DNA of 64,000 nucleotides, taken from contig NZ_CM001441.1 in NCBI RefSeq assembly GCF_000244895.1, forward strand, positions 992,001-1,056,000, in the 5' to 3' direction. The stretch comes from Desulfosporosinus youngiae DSM 17734 (GTDB lineage Bacteria > Bacillota > Desulfitobacteriia > Desulfitobacteriales > Desulfitobacteriaceae). The notes under the pieces are model-generated. The model made no database searches and was not told the origin of the DNA. It was given only the letters and a program-made list of their open reading frames with translations. The translations under genes were made by a program, and so were the position numbers. Below, one piece after another: positions 41,471 through 50,369 of the stretch (the first letter of the stretch is position 1; every line of letters begins with the position of its first letter).

Positions 41471-41573
41471 CTGATTGATGGATAATGATTGCTAATTGTT
41501 GTTAAAGTAGATATTCTTTAATGCTAACCTATTAAAGGTTGCTGCACGAAAGACAAAAAGGAGGATGAAGATA

Positions 41574-42914
41574 TTGTTCGCTAATGAATATAGAAGTAAA
41601 TTGCGTACCCCGGAAGAAGCGGTCAAAGTTGTTAAATCCGGCGACTGGGTTTTTATGAGCCATTTTGCCATGTTCCCCCAGGCTTTAGATGAAGCTTTAG
41701 CTAAGCGGGTTGGTGAAGTGCGCGATGTTATGGTTAGAAGTGTGTGCGCTACTGTATCCCCAAAAATATGTGCTGCAGATCCGGAGAAAAAAAGTTTCAC
41801 ATATATGAGCGGCTATTTTAGTGGGCACGAAAGGAAACTGGGTCAGAAAGGACTCTGCTACTATTTGCCGGGGAATTATAGTGCCAGTCCTGTAAACATA
41901 CGCAATGGAAATATGTATCCGCCTGACGTAGCCCTGATTCAAACTACCCCCCCGGATAACAATGGTTACTTCAACTTTGGCACCTCGGTTTCCTATGCGC
42001 GGGCTATCTGTGAGAAAGCCAAACTTATTATTCTGGAAGTTAATGATCAAGTTCCTTGGGTTTTAGGCGGAGAGCAGGAATGTATTCACATTTCTGAAGT
42101 GGATTATATCGTAGAAAAAAGCTATCCGTTGCCTACTCTGCCGCCGGCTAAACAGGAAACTGAAGCTGAAAAGGCTATCGCCTCACTATTAATTGAAGAA
42201 ATCGAAGATGGAAGTTGCTTGCAATTTGGGATAGGGGGCATGCCTAATACCATAGCGAAGATGATAGCGGACAGTGATCTGAAAAATTTAGGCATTCATT
42301 CTGAAATGGCTACTACCTCATACATCGATCTGATTCTGAAAGGCAAAGTCAATGGAGCAATGAAGAATATTGACAAGTATAAGACGGTGTTTACCTTCGC
42401 CATGGGAACCCAGCAGCTTTATGATTTTCTCCACAGAAATCCGGCTTTTGCAAGCTTTCCGGTGGATATAACCAATCATCCGAACAGGATTGCCTTAAAT
42501 GACAAACAAATTGCGATAAATAATACGGTTGAAATTGATCTGTTTGGGCAGATCAGCTCAGAGTCATCAGGTATCCGACAGATATCAGGAACCGGTGGGC
42601 AAATGGATTTTACCATGGGAGCCGCCCAATCCAAAGGGGGTAAACCCTTTATTTGCTTGACTTCAACCACGATGCAAGGTGGGAAGTTAATATCTAGAAT
42701 CGTGCCCAGCATCAAGACGTTTTCTGCTGTTACTTGTCCTCGGACATTTGCTCCAACAATCGTCACAGAATATGGTAAAGCTCAGTTAACGGGTAAATCT
42801 ACGTTTAAGCGAGCAGAAATGTTGATCGAGTTAGCCCATCCGGATTTCCGGGAAGATTTGATAAAAGCTGCACAAGCACAGAACATCTGGACCAGGACTA
42901 ATAAGATTTCTTAG
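41574..42914 (+). CDS. Acetyl-CoA hydrolase/CoA-transferase family (4-hydroxybutyrate CoA-transferase-like)
   Basis: Activates a carboxylic acid by moving CoA from acetyl-CoA or another acyl-CoA. The LGIHSEM block carries the likely catalytic Glu (~244), and QFGIGGMPN and the C-terminal YGKAQLTGKS block are family features. The TTG at 41574 is chosen because AAGGAGG ends at 41564; the ATG at 41565 touches that site and is too close. 446 residues. With the upstream symporter and dehydrogenase it makes an import-activate-oxidise route. Confidence 0.9.
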   Translation: MFANEYRSKLRTPEEAVKVVKSGDWVFMSHFAMFPQALDEALAKRVGEVRDVMVRSVCATVSPKICAADPEKKSFTYMSGYFSGHERKLGQKGLCYYLPGNYSASPVNIRNGNMYPPDVALIQTTPPDNNGYFNFGTSVSYARAICEKAKLIILEVNDQVPWVLGGEQECIHISEVDYIVEKSYPLPTLPPAKQETEAEKAIASLLIEEIEDGSCLQFGIGGMPNTIAKMIADSDLKNLGIHSEMATTSYIDLILKGKVNGAMKNIDKYKTVFTFAMGTQQLYDFLHRNPAFASFPVDITNHPNRIALNDKQIAINNTVEIDLFGQISSESSGIRQISGTGGQMDFTMGAAQSKGGKPFICLTSTTMQGGKLISRIVPSIKTFSAVTCPRTFAPTIVTEYGKAQLTGKSTFKRAEMLIELAHPDFREDLIKAAQAQNIWTRTNKIS

Positions 42915-42980
42915 CTATTCTGAGGTATGGTCTATAACAAGAAGTTACTAAAAAGTCATTTAAGTTAATATAAGTGATAA

Positions 42981-43033
42981 TAATTGCAAGATAGGCCAAG
43001 CCAAAAGACAGGGCCTATCTTGTAATTATAATT
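42981..43033 (+). terminator. Intrinsic terminator after the CoA-transferase
   Basis: 17-base arms (42981-42997 and 43012-43028, core AAGATAGGCC) with one G-U pair, followed by a T-rich stretch. Confidence 0.8.
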
Positions 43034-43163
43034 TTGGTGATATCCACTTGACAATGATAGATTATTTTAATGCAACCCTGGTGAATACCTTTGGTAAAGC
43101 ATATGTCTGGTCTCGATATGGAGAAGACAAGAATAACAAATTAATTGGTCAGGAGGTTATATT

Positions 43164-43985
43164 TTGAAACTAGATTCTTTTTTAGAAGTTGCAGATATAA
43201 TACAAAACCTCTATGATACAGAGGTAGCTGTCACACTGTTAGATACAGAAAAGGTATTGGCTGCTTATCCCGGACCACGTATTAACTTAAAGCTCAAACC
43301 AGGAGATCTTTTCAAAACAAAAGGTACAGCTGCTTATGAAGCCCTAACAACCGGTCGCCGTATTGTCAAACGTGTTTCGAAATCGGTTTTTGGTGTACCT
43401 TATGTGGGAATTGCCCAGCCAATCATAGAAAATGGAACTACAGTTGGGGTTATTTCTGTAAGTGTATCAACCGAGGAATACGATAATATTTTAACGATTG
43501 GGAAAGAGATACTTACTGCAGTGGAAGAAATCTCTGCTACGTCTGAAAATTTCTCCGCAAATGCCGAGGAACTTGCAGCAACAGCTAAGATGATGATTGA
43601 AGAAACAAATAAGGTTATTGCGGATGTCAAACATACTAATAATGTGACCACTCGAATTGGAGAAATTTCAGCACAAAGTAATATTCTCAGTCTTAATGCA
43701 TCGATCGAGGCTGCACGGGCAGGGGAACATGGTCGAGGTTTTTCTGTGGTTGCTAATGAGATCGGAAAGTTAGCTGAATCTACAAAGAGCTCGACTCGTG
43801 AAATTTCATCAGATCTCAATAGAGTCAAAGAGTCTGTTAGTAGTTTAATAGAGTCCATAAGACAACTTAGTGGAGTTACAGATTCTCAAGCTATCTCAGC
43901 TACTGAATTATCCCATGCTATATTACACATTACACGAATGGTGGAGCAACTTGTTAAGCAAGATGAAAAAGATTTTAATAATTAA
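43164..43985 (+). CDS. Soluble methyl-accepting chemoreceptor-like protein
   Basis: A 273-residue protein with no membrane helix. An N-terminal sensor domain (~1-115, ending in [26 protein letters not shown]) is cache/GAF-like. A short MCP signalling hairpin follows, with the conserved tip [36 protein letters not shown]. It is a cytoplasmic sensor, plausibly of the acid or CoA intermediate handled by neighbouring genes. The TTG at 43164 has AGGAGG seven bases upstream. A terminator follows. Confidence 0.85.
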   Translation: MKLDSFLEVADIIQNLYDTEVAVTLLDTEKVLAAYPGPRINLKLKPGDLFKTKGTAAYEALTTGRRIVKRVSKSVFGVPYVGIAQPIIENGTTVGVISVSVSTEEYDNILTIGKEILTAVEEISATSENFSANAEELAATAKMMIEETNKVIADVKHTNNVTTRIGEISAQSNILSLNASIEAARAGEHGRGFSVVANEIGKLAESTKSSTREISSDLNRVKESVSSLIESIRQLSGVTDSQAISATELSHAILHITRMVEQLVKQDEKDFNN

Positions 43986-44016
43986 TCCAACTTTCACATA
44001 GCGAAAGTTGGATTTT
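43984..44016 (+). terminator. Intrinsic terminator after the chemoreceptor-like gene
   Basis: AATCCAACTTTC and GAAAGTTGGATT form a perfect 12-bp stem around a seven-base loop, followed by TT and, after CATGG, a second T7 run. Confidence 0.8.
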
Positions 44017-44187
44017 CATGGTTTTTTTGTATTTATTGGCTTGATTGTCGAGACCCATAACAAAAAGGCCATCATTGTTTATGGAAATGTCGACAGGATC
44101 CTCATTGACACTATTGACCATCCTCCTAATCCGATGATTTCAATTGTTCCAGCCTTGACCAAAATTATCTGATTATTTTAAAAATAC

Positions 44188-44217
44188 TTTACAAAAGCAA
44201 TGTTGCCCTTGTATAAT
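44188..44217 (+). promoter_or_regulatory. Sigma-A promoter of the sigma-54 activator gene
   Basis: TTTACA (44188-44193) and TATAAT (44212-44217), 18-base spacer, 32 bases ahead of the ATG. The activator itself is thus made by the housekeeping polymerase. Confidence 0.6.
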
Positions 44218-44249
44218 GTTTACAAAAGATACAAAAATGAGGTATATAT

Positions 44250-45650
44250 ATGGGGAACTGTACACATGCGGTTACAACTAGCTCTTTTCCTAAATGGGAT
44301 CGAGAATTGTTATTTGAAATCCTTAATCATATTCATGATGTGGTACTGGTTATAGATTCCAATACAACCATTGTGTATGCTAATGAGGCTTATGCCAAAA
44401 TTTTAGGGGTACCCATCTCTAAAGTCTTAGGACGCAGGTTGGATACCATTGAACCTGGTGCCAAGACAATCGAAGTTTTGCATACAGGCAAGACTAGTCA
44501 CGATCGACGAAGCTATCTGGATTCTCTTGGTATAGATGTGATAGGAAGTACGTTTCCATTATATAATGGAAGGAAAATAATCGGCTGCGTTTCGACCTTT
44601 AAGAATATCACTGACGTTGTCGAACTCAATCGTGAGTTGACGCAAACAAAGGGAGTCACTGACTATCTGAAAGAACAATTAGAACAAGATAAATATTTGC
44701 CTAACTCTTTTAGTGAATATGTAGGTCAAAATCGTCGCTTGAAGGAAACCTTATTGTTGGCGGCTAAGGTAGCGAAAACAGATAGTACTGTATTGATTCT
44801 TGGTGAAAGCGGTGTGGGCAAAGAAGTATTGGCCAGGGCTGTTCACAATTGCAGCCGCCGTAAGCACAAGCCTATGATTAAGGTGAATTGTGCTGCCATT
44901 CCGGAGCATTTGATCGAAAGCGAACTCTTCGGGTATGAAACTGGAGCGTTTACGGGAGCAAAAAAAGGAGGCAAACTTGGTAAGTTTGAACTGGCTCATA
45001 ATGGAACGATTTTCATGGATGAAATTGGAGATATGAGCCTTACCATGCAGGCTAAGTTATTACGCGTATTGCAAGAAAAGGAATTTGAACGGATAGGAGG
45101 CACTAAGGCGACTAAAGTTGATATCCGGGTGATCGCCGCCACTAATAGAGATCTGGAAGGAATGATTGAAAAAGGGACTTTCAGAAGTGACCTTTATTAT
45201 AGACTAAATATTGTTCCCCTAAAGCTGACCCCGTTACGTGAGCGAAGAGATGATATAATAAGGCTGGCAAAAACATTTCTTAATCAGTTCTCTAAAGAAC
45301 TGGGCCGTGAGCTTATTTTGTCTCCCCAAGTAGTAAAGCATCTCAAGGCCTATGATTGGCCAGGAAATATCAGGGAACTCAAGAATATTATCGAACATGC
45401 CAGTATAGTTTGCAGCAGTGAGGTTATAAAACCTAATCATTTGCCGGATCATATCCTATCGAAAAAGAATTATTCAGGAGTTCAGGGTAGGTCCTACGAT
45501 GTAAAAGAAAGCGTCGCCAAGGTGGAAAAGGAGTTAATTTTAGCAGCTTTATCAGCATATGATAATAACCGCTCTAAAGCCTTAAGGGCATTGGGGATTT
45601 CTAGAAAATCGTTTTACGATAAGTTACACCGCTATGGAATAGAAAGATGA
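44250..45650 (+). CDS. Sigma-54-dependent transcriptional activator (PAS-AAA-Fis)
   Basis: Enhancer-binding protein. A PAS domain at ~20-125 ([23 protein letters not shown]) precedes an AAA+ domain with Walker A GESGVGKE (185-192), the sigma-54 contact loop GAFTGA (232-237) and Walker B TIFMDEIG (253-260). The C-terminus is a Fis-type helix-turn-helix ([21 protein letters not shown]). All catalytic elements are intact. It probably controls the dehydrogenase/symporter/CoA-transferase genes upstream through the -24/-12 element at 37737. There is no receiver domain, so it senses a ligand rather than a phosphorelay. Confidence 0.95.
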   Translation: MGNCTHAVTTSSFPKWDRELLFEILNHIHDVVLVIDSNTTIVYANEAYAKILGVPISKVLGRRLDTIEPGAKTIEVLHTGKTSHDRRSYLDSLGIDVIGSTFPLYNGRKIIGCVSTFKNITDVVELNRELTQTKGVTDYLKEQLEQDKYLPNSFSEYVGQNRRLKETLLLAAKVAKTDSTVLILGESGVGKEVLARAVHNCSRRKHKPMIKVNCAAIPEHLIESELFGYETGAFTGAKKGGKLGKFELAHNGTIFMDEIGDMSLTMQAKLLRVLQEKEFERIGGTKATKVDIRVIAATNRDLEGMIEKGTFRSDLYYRLNIVPLKLTPLRERRDDIIRLAKTFLNQFSKELGRELILSPQVVKHLKAYDWPGNIRELKNIIEHASIVCSSEVIKPNHLPDHILSKKNYSGVQGRSYDVKESVAKVEKELILAALSAYDNNRSKALRALGISRKSFYDKLHRYGIER

Positions 45651-45659
45651 TTTCAATTA

Positions 45660-45705
45660 AAAAGCGGTCTGTTTCACTGCCGAAGTGGAAGAGACCGCTT
45701 TTGCT
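45660..45705 (+). terminator. Long intrinsic terminator after the sigma-54 activator
   Basis: AAAAGCGGTCT/AGACCGCTTTT outer stem plus inner TTTCAC/GTGGAA pairing makes one extended hairpin followed by a short T stretch. Confidence 0.85.
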
Positions 45706-45794
45706 TCACTATATTATGCAAAAAACAATTTAGCAACTGAGTAGGTGATATCATTTTCTGTGATGTGTAAAATAAACACCGTGTAAGGAAAGGA

Positions 45795-46634
45795 ATGAAG
45801 CAATTGACAAGCAAGCTTCGTATTGATTTTCATGTTCATATGGGGATATACACGTATCACCAGACGTGGGTGACTGAGTGGATGAAGCAATCTCATCCTG
45901 TGGGTTATGAGGACTATATAAAGCATTACAACGACCCGGGAGCTTTTGAAGAATTGTTGACGTCAGAAGGAGTCGATTATGCCTGTGTGCTTGCGGAATT
46001 GAGCCATATAACGACAGGGGTATGTACCAACGAGCAAGTGCGAGACTTTTGTCGAGGCCGGTCAAGGCTAATACCATTTTGTGATATTAATCCCTACATT
46101 TATACGAACTTGGGAGATGAACTGCGCAACAAAGTTGAAAACGAGGGTTTCCGGGGCGTGAAATTGTATCCCTCTTATCAACACTACTACCTTAACGAGC
46201 AGAGAATGTATCCCCTCTACCAGGCGGCCCAAGATTTAGATATCCCCGTCTTAATTCATACAGGGTCATCAGTGTTTAAAGGCTCACGCATGAAGTATGG
46301 CGACCCTCTGCACTTGGATGATGTAGCAGTCGATTTCCCCAAGCTGAAGCTGGTTATGGCCCACTCCGGTCGGGGGTTCTGGTACGACAAGGCTTTCTTT
46401 CTCTCCAGACTGCATGCTAATGTCTATATGGAGATTTCTGGTCTGCCTCCGGCTAAACTTCTGACGTACTTTCCCGAGCTGGCCCGCAATACGGATAAAG
46501 TCATTTTTGGAAGCGATTGGCCGGGCATGCCAAGAATTAAGCAGAATATGGATACTATTTGTAAGCTGCCTCTACCTTCCGAGGGTATAGAAGATATGCT
46601 TGGCGGTAATGCTGCTAAGTTATTGGGACTATAA
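45795..46634 (+). CDS. Amidohydrolase-2 family (ACMSD-like) metal hydrolase or decarboxylase
   Basis: TIM-barrel metal enzyme. The HxH motif is at DFHVHMG (~residues 11-17), VKLYPSYQ lies mid-barrel, a metal His is in MAHSG, and the Asp is in FGSDWPG near the end. 279 residues. The substrate cannot be told; members hydrolyse or decarboxylate cyclic acids. It follows the sigma-54 activator gene across a terminator and could still belong to the same catabolic group. The ATG has AAGGAAAGG upstream. Confidence 0.8.
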   Translation: MKQLTSKLRIDFHVHMGIYTYHQTWVTEWMKQSHPVGYEDYIKHYNDPGAFEELLTSEGVDYACVLAELSHITTGVCTNEQVRDFCRGRSRLIPFCDINPYIYTNLGDELRNKVENEGFRGVKLYPSYQHYYLNEQRMYPLYQAAQDLDIPVLIHTGSSVFKGSRMKYGDPLHLDDVAVDFPKLKLVMAHSGRGFWYDKAFFLSRLHANVYMEISGLPPAKLLTYFPELARNTDKVIFGSDWPGMPRIKQNMDTICKLPLPSEGIEDMLGGNAAKLLGL

Positions 46635-46680
46635 TTTGGGCTGACATAATAGAGAAACTTAACTCAATTTACAAGTAAAG

Positions 46681-46750
46681 CTTACCACGATGTATAATTT
46701 CAGCAATGCAAGGCATTGATCTGAAATCACCATGGTGAGTTATTTTTTTT
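46681..46750 (+). terminator. Extended multi-stem terminator hairpin
   Basis: Outer stem CTTACCA/TGGTGAG, an internal loop, then ATTTCAG/CTGAAAT with inner CAATGC-AAG-GCATTG, followed shortly by T8. It ends the amidohydrolase unit and is more elaborate than a plain terminator. A TATAAT (46693-46698) lies within the 5' arm. The remaining gap to 46894 holds no supported gene. Confidence 0.6.
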
Positions 46751-46894
46751 CTTATAGTTATTTTGTAATCTTTCAACCCTAAGAGCTATTTGCAGGAGAT
46801 TACTGCCTTGAAGGAGAATAGTTTGAAGGACGATTACTCGGGATCATTAGTTTATTATGTGTGACCCTGAATTAGCGAATTGGGGTAAATAAGA

Positions 46895-46920
46895 AAACTC
46901 CGAGGAATTCCTCGGAGTTT
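46895..46920 (-). terminator. Perfect palindromic terminator of the small minus-strand gene
   Basis: An 11-bp stem (AAACTCCGAGG) with an AATT loop. On the minus strand it lies 21 bases after the stop of the 46942-47133 gene and is followed by a T-rich stretch. Confidence 0.7.
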
Positions 46921-46941
46921 AAGTTGCCGTGAATATAGTGT

Positions 46942-47133
46942 TCACTGAGGATAGGTACTAGCTGATGGGGAATTGTCCATCATATCCATCTCATCATCTT
47001 CATAGCATCCGCACCCGCGTGATACAATAGAAAGACCATATCTTTCTGATTTTCGTCCCAGCAAAAATGCTACAATAAGACTAAGCAGAAAAAACATCCC
47101 ATGGCTATGATAGTGTTTTTGATGAAAAAACAT
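46942..47133 (-). CDS. Small membrane protein with acidic, Met-rich tail
   Basis: A 63-residue protein. A His-rich N-terminus (HQKHYHSHG) leads into one membrane helix (FFLLSLIVAFLLG) and an acidic tail with CGC and DEMDMMD. No family recognised. AAAGGAGGG lies on the minus strand before the ATG, and a perfect palindromic terminator follows, so it is a self-contained unit. Metal binding by the His/Cys residues is possible but unproven. Confidence 0.7.
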   Translation of the reverse strand: MFFHQKHYHSHGMFFLLSLIVAFLLGRKSERYGLSIVSRGCGCYEDDEMDMMDNSPSASTYPQ

Positions 47134-47218
47134 TTAATAATCCCTCCTTTAGTTTTATCATAGCCTCAATAAGTTAGATTCATCCGGGAAATTTAAGGAA
47201 AAAACTTGGAGGTTTGTT

Positions 47219-47884
47219 ATGCGTTATGAAGTATTGTTATGGGATCTGGATGGAACATTGACAGATCCTAAGGAAGGAATTACCCGCTCAGTTCAATACG
47301 CTCTAAATCAATTAGATTATCCCAGCCCAGAAGCGGATAACCTCGTTTGGGTAATCGGCCCGCCCTTGAAAGAAAGCTTTAAGACCTTGCTACAAACCAC
47401 GGATGAAGCGCTATTGAATCAAGCTGTCGGGTTTTATAGAGAGCGTTTTCAAGAGAAGGGGCTCTATGAAAATATTGTGTACCCGGGAATTTCCGAATTA
47501 CTGTTACAGTTAAAAGAAGAGGGTTGTAAGCATTTGTTGGCAACATCAAAACCCAGGGTCTTTGCCAAGAAAATCCTGCAGCATTTCTCATTAGATAAGT
47601 ATTTTGATGTTATCATGGGAAGTGAGTTGAATGGTCAATTTGTTGAAAAGGAAGCTTTAATCGAGGAAGTTCTAAAAAAAGCTCCGATAAGTTCAAGGTC
47701 CAGAACTGTGATGATAGGAGACCGCAAGTATGATGTTCATGGGGCCAGAGCTAATCATATAGATGTTATCTCTGTCGGATATGGATACGGTACGATTGAA
47801 GAATTACAGGCTGTGCACCCAGATTTTATCGTACCGAGTGTCCAGGAGTTAGGAAGACTGCTTTTTCAACAAGACATCCTGTGA
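47219..47884 (+). CDS. HAD-superfamily phosphatase (phosphoglycolate phosphatase-like)
   Basis: Haloacid-dehalogenase fold: the nucleophile motif DLDGTLTDPKEGI at ~9-21, a helical cap, motif II in LATSKP, and the metal motif GDRKYDVHGA. 221 residues is like Gph/PpaX/YsaA-type enzymes. The substrate, phosphoglycolate or a nucleotide, is undecided. TTGGAGG precedes the ATG. Confidence 0.88.
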   Translation: MRYEVLLWDLDGTLTDPKEGITRSVQYALNQLDYPSPEADNLVWVIGPPLKESFKTLLQTTDEALLNQAVGFYRERFQEKGLYENIVYPGISELLLQLKEEGCKHLLATSKPRVFAKKILQHFSLDKYFDVIMGSELNGQFVEKEALIEEVLKKAPISSRSRTVMIGDRKYDVHGARANHIDVISVGYGYGTIEELQAVHPDFIVPSVQELGRLLFQQDIL

Positions 47885-47930
47885 TTACTACATTCCCTAT
47901 CAGCGTTCTCTGACTGAACCATAGGATTGA

Positions 47931-48200
47931 TTATCGCGGCGTTATGGGTTTGTCAATGGGCATCTGTGTTGTCGGGTAACGGACAGCGGCATCTAAATAG
48001 ACATAATTTTCGTCTCTTTCTTGTCGGACCATGCCTACGATCCCTGAATCCTTAGTTTTTTTCAGATATTGATGAACAACAAATTGATAGGCACGCTCAT
48101 CCCAGGGGTCTAAAAAATCAGCAACTGTATTGAAATAGGTTTCAATGGGAATTTTAAGATGATGATGGTAAATTTGTAGGGTTGTATCCGGTGATTGCAT
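47931..48200 (-). CDS. Uncharacterised small soluble protein
   Basis: 89 residues, no membrane helix and no recognised motif. It has YHHHLKIP near the N-terminus and a GIVGMVRQERDENYVYLDAAVRYP beta-like C-terminal half. The ATG at 48200 follows AAAGGAGGAG; a longer open frame to 48314 lacks any site and would cross the divergent promoter. Divergent from the CPBP protease gene. Confidence 0.6.
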   Translation of the reverse strand: MQSPDTTLQIYHHHLKIPIETYFNTVADFLDPWDERAYQFVVHQYLKKTKDSGIVGMVRQERDENYVYLDAAVRYPTTQMPIDKPITPR

Positions 48201-48271
48201 AAAAACTCCTCCTTTAAGGTTTAGTCTAGGAATAAAGATCAAAAAATATGTACCAACTAAGGAGGGTGAGT

Positions 48272-48997
48272 ATGGAGAAAACAGTGACAGAGTCAGCCGA
48301 TGGGGAAGGCCCACGTCTGAATCGAAGATTGAATTGGGTAGATTTAGCTCTGGTTTTAGGTGGAGTTGGGGTCATATATGTCGTCTTGGCTTTCGGAACT
48401 CTTTGGCTAATGAAGCTATGGCCTCATGAGCGCATTCTGATGTATTTAAATGCGTTTATGACTCAGTTATCATTTGCATTATTGATCTGGATATTAAAAA
48501 AAGTCCGTCATTGGCAATGGTCGGATATGGGTTGGCGGGGCGTGCCGTTAAGAACGATTCTGTCGAAGGTTTTAGGATTATATGCAATGACTTGGGTCAT
48601 TAATATATGTTATGCTCTTGCCCTTTTTTACTATGGATTTACTCCGCCGGAAACGGATGTCTACTCTGAGTTATTAGGAAATGTTACTTGGCTGACATTA
48701 ATCCTTAATTTGCTTTTGGCGGGAGTTTTGGCACCCATTGTGGAAGAAACTTTATTTCGGGGAGTGATCTTTGGCAGCTTGCAGGCGTACTTGGGGAAAT
48801 GGACAGCAGCCGCAGTTAGTGCCGCAATTTTTTCCTCTCTGCATTTCCAAGCGTATGGATTTTTCCCGCGCTTTGTATTAGGGATAGTTCTGGTATATCT
48901 TTATGATAAATATAAATCTCTCTATCCTTCGGTTGCGTTACATGCCTTGAATAATATAGCGGCTACAGTGATTGCGGCTGGCTTATTAGTTGAGTAA
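48272..48997 (+). CDS. CPBP-family intramembrane metalloprotease (Abi-like)
   Basis: About seven membrane helices with the catalytic EExxxR in VEETLFRG, a His in SSLHF and a third motif HALNN. 241 residues from the ATG at 48272, set by AAGGAGGG six bases ahead. The family includes prenyl-protein and bacteriocin-related proteases; its target is unknown. The cmk gene starts 11 bases after its stop. Confidence 0.88.
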   Translation: MEKTVTESADGEGPRLNRRLNWVDLALVLGGVGVIYVVLAFGTLWLMKLWPHERILMYLNAFMTQLSFALLIWILKKVRHWQWSDMGWRGVPLRTILSKVLGLYAMTWVINICYALALFYYGFTPPETDVYSELLGNVTWLTLILNLLLAGVLAPIVEETLFRGVIFGSLQAYLGKWTAAAVSAAIFSSLHFQAYGFFPRFVLGIVLVYLYDKYKSLYPSVALHALNNIAATVIAAGLLVE

Positions 48998-49008
48998 AGG
49001 AGCGGTAT

Positions 49009-49695
49009 ATGATGAAGAAAAGGCAGCATCAAGCATTGCAGATTGCGATCGATGGCCCTGCAGGTGCGGGGAAAAGTACAGTTGCCAAGATAGTAGCAAA
49101 ACAATTGCAGCTTTTCTATCTCGATACCGGTGCCATGTATCGTGCAATCGCTTATAAAGTCCTTAAAAGCGGAGTGTCGATGGAGGAGGAAGCTCGGGTA
49201 AGTCAAATTGCGAAACATACTGAAGTGGTTCTTGACCATTCAGAGGAACGGACGGTTTGGTGTGATGGAGAAGATGTTACTCAGCAAATACGCAGTCCTG
49301 AAGTATCGCGAGCTGTTTCTGTTGTAGCAGCTTATCCTGAAGTTAGAGAACGTTTGGTTGAACTTCAGCGCAGGGAGGCTGAACGCGGCGGAGTCGTAAT
49401 GGATGGGCGGGATATTGGCACACACGTTCTGCCGAAAGCGGATTTGAAAATCTTTTTAACAGCCACACCTGAAGAACGGGCCAAGCGACGATGGAAAGAG
49501 CTGAAGATGGCTGGCAAAGATGTCAGCTTCGAAGAGGTCGCTCAAGATATGGTGCAGCGTGACCGTGAGGATACTGAACGGGAGATTTCTCCGCTTAAAC
49601 CAGCTGGGGATGCAATTATACTTGATACAACGGGGTTAAGTGTCGATGAACTTGTAGCCAAAATTTTGATGTTGGCGCAGGAGGTAGTACCATGA
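49009..49695 (+). CDS. cmk: Cytidylate kinase
   Basis: Phosphorylates CMP and dCMP. P-loop [10 protein letters not shown] near residue 15, LDTGAMYRA and the MDGRDIGT block; 228 residues. It overlaps plsC by four bases, making the cmk-plsC-ispH cluster common in Clostridia. The ATG at 49009 has AAAGGAG in position; an ATG at 49012 is adjacent. Confidence 0.97.
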   Translation: MMKKRQHQALQIAIDGPAGAGKSTVAKIVAKQLQLFYLDTGAMYRAIAYKVLKSGVSMEEEARVSQIAKHTEVVLDHSEERTVWCDGEDVTQQIRSPEVSRAVSVVAAYPEVRERLVELQRREAERGGVVMDGRDIGTHVLPKADLKIFLTATPEERAKRRWKELKMAGKDVSFEEVAQDMVQRDREDTEREISPLKPAGDAIILDTTGLSVDELVAKILMLAQEVVP

Positions 49696-50288
49696 CGTTA
49701 TATGGTTTGGCCAAGAGACTATTTCGTCTCCAGTTCAAACTGATGAGATGGAAGGTACAAGGCTCGGAAAATATGCCGAATGACGGCCCTGTTATTTTGG
49801 TAATTAACCACCTCAGTATGTGGGATCCCGTAGTGGCTGCTTGTAGTGTCACTCGTCGGGTCTCCTTTATGGCTAAAGAAGAATTGTTTACTATACCTGT
49901 TTTAGGTAAGATTTTTTCCAGACTTGGTGCATTTCCTGTGAAACGTGGGCAGGGTGATATGAATGCAATTCGACAATCTTTGGCAATCTTAAAAGGAGGA
50001 GGGGTTTTAGGACTTTTTCCGGAAGGAACGCGAACTAAGACCGGAAAGATTCAGAAAGGTATGCCGGGAATGGTTCTTCTGATGGAAAAAAGCCAAGCGT
50101 CGGTTGTCCCCGTAAAGGTTGGCGGAACACCGAGTATGTTCATAAAAGGATGGGGAAAAATTTCAGTTGTTATTGGTAAACCTCTCACGGCTCAGATGCT
50201 AAAGGCTCCGGAAGGCGTGGAGAACCGCCGCGAATGGATTGCTGCCCGCATTATGCAGGCGATGACCGAATTACCTGAAGCAAAGTAA
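49692..50288 (+). CDS. plsC: 1-acyl-sn-glycerol-3-phosphate acyltransferase
   Basis: Makes phosphatidic acid from lysophosphatidic acid at the membrane. Acyltransferase motif NHLSMWD at ~38-44 and FPEGTR at ~113-118; 198 residues. It starts inside the cmk stop (ATGA) behind AGGAGG, so it is coupled. plsY and gpsA of the same phospholipid pathway lie further down. Confidence 0.95.
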   Translation: MTLYGLAKRLFRLQFKLMRWKVQGSENMPNDGPVILVINHLSMWDPVVAACSVTRRVSFMAKEELFTIPVLGKIFSRLGAFPVKRGQGDMNAIRQSLAILKGGGVLGLFPEGTRTKTGKIQKGMPGMVLLMEKSQASVVPVKVGGTPSMFIKGWGKISVVIGKPLTAQMLKAPEGVENRREWIAARIMQAMTELPEAK

Positions 50289-50369
50289 TGTAAAAACTCC
50301 TATCATAGCAGGAATTTTGGAGCAGAATAGAGAATTAGTTCTTTACAATTTTTAGGGAGGTCCTTGCTT

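Noticed and set aside
41479-41496. Second possible sigma-54 promoter (TGGATAATGATTGCT) before the CoA-transferase
   Set aside because: Spacing between GG and GC is one base short and the -24 half is poor.
46795-46862. An 18-codon ORF starting TTG after an AGGAG site
   Set aside because: Too short to support, no conservation information, and the region downstream of a terminator is otherwise featureless.
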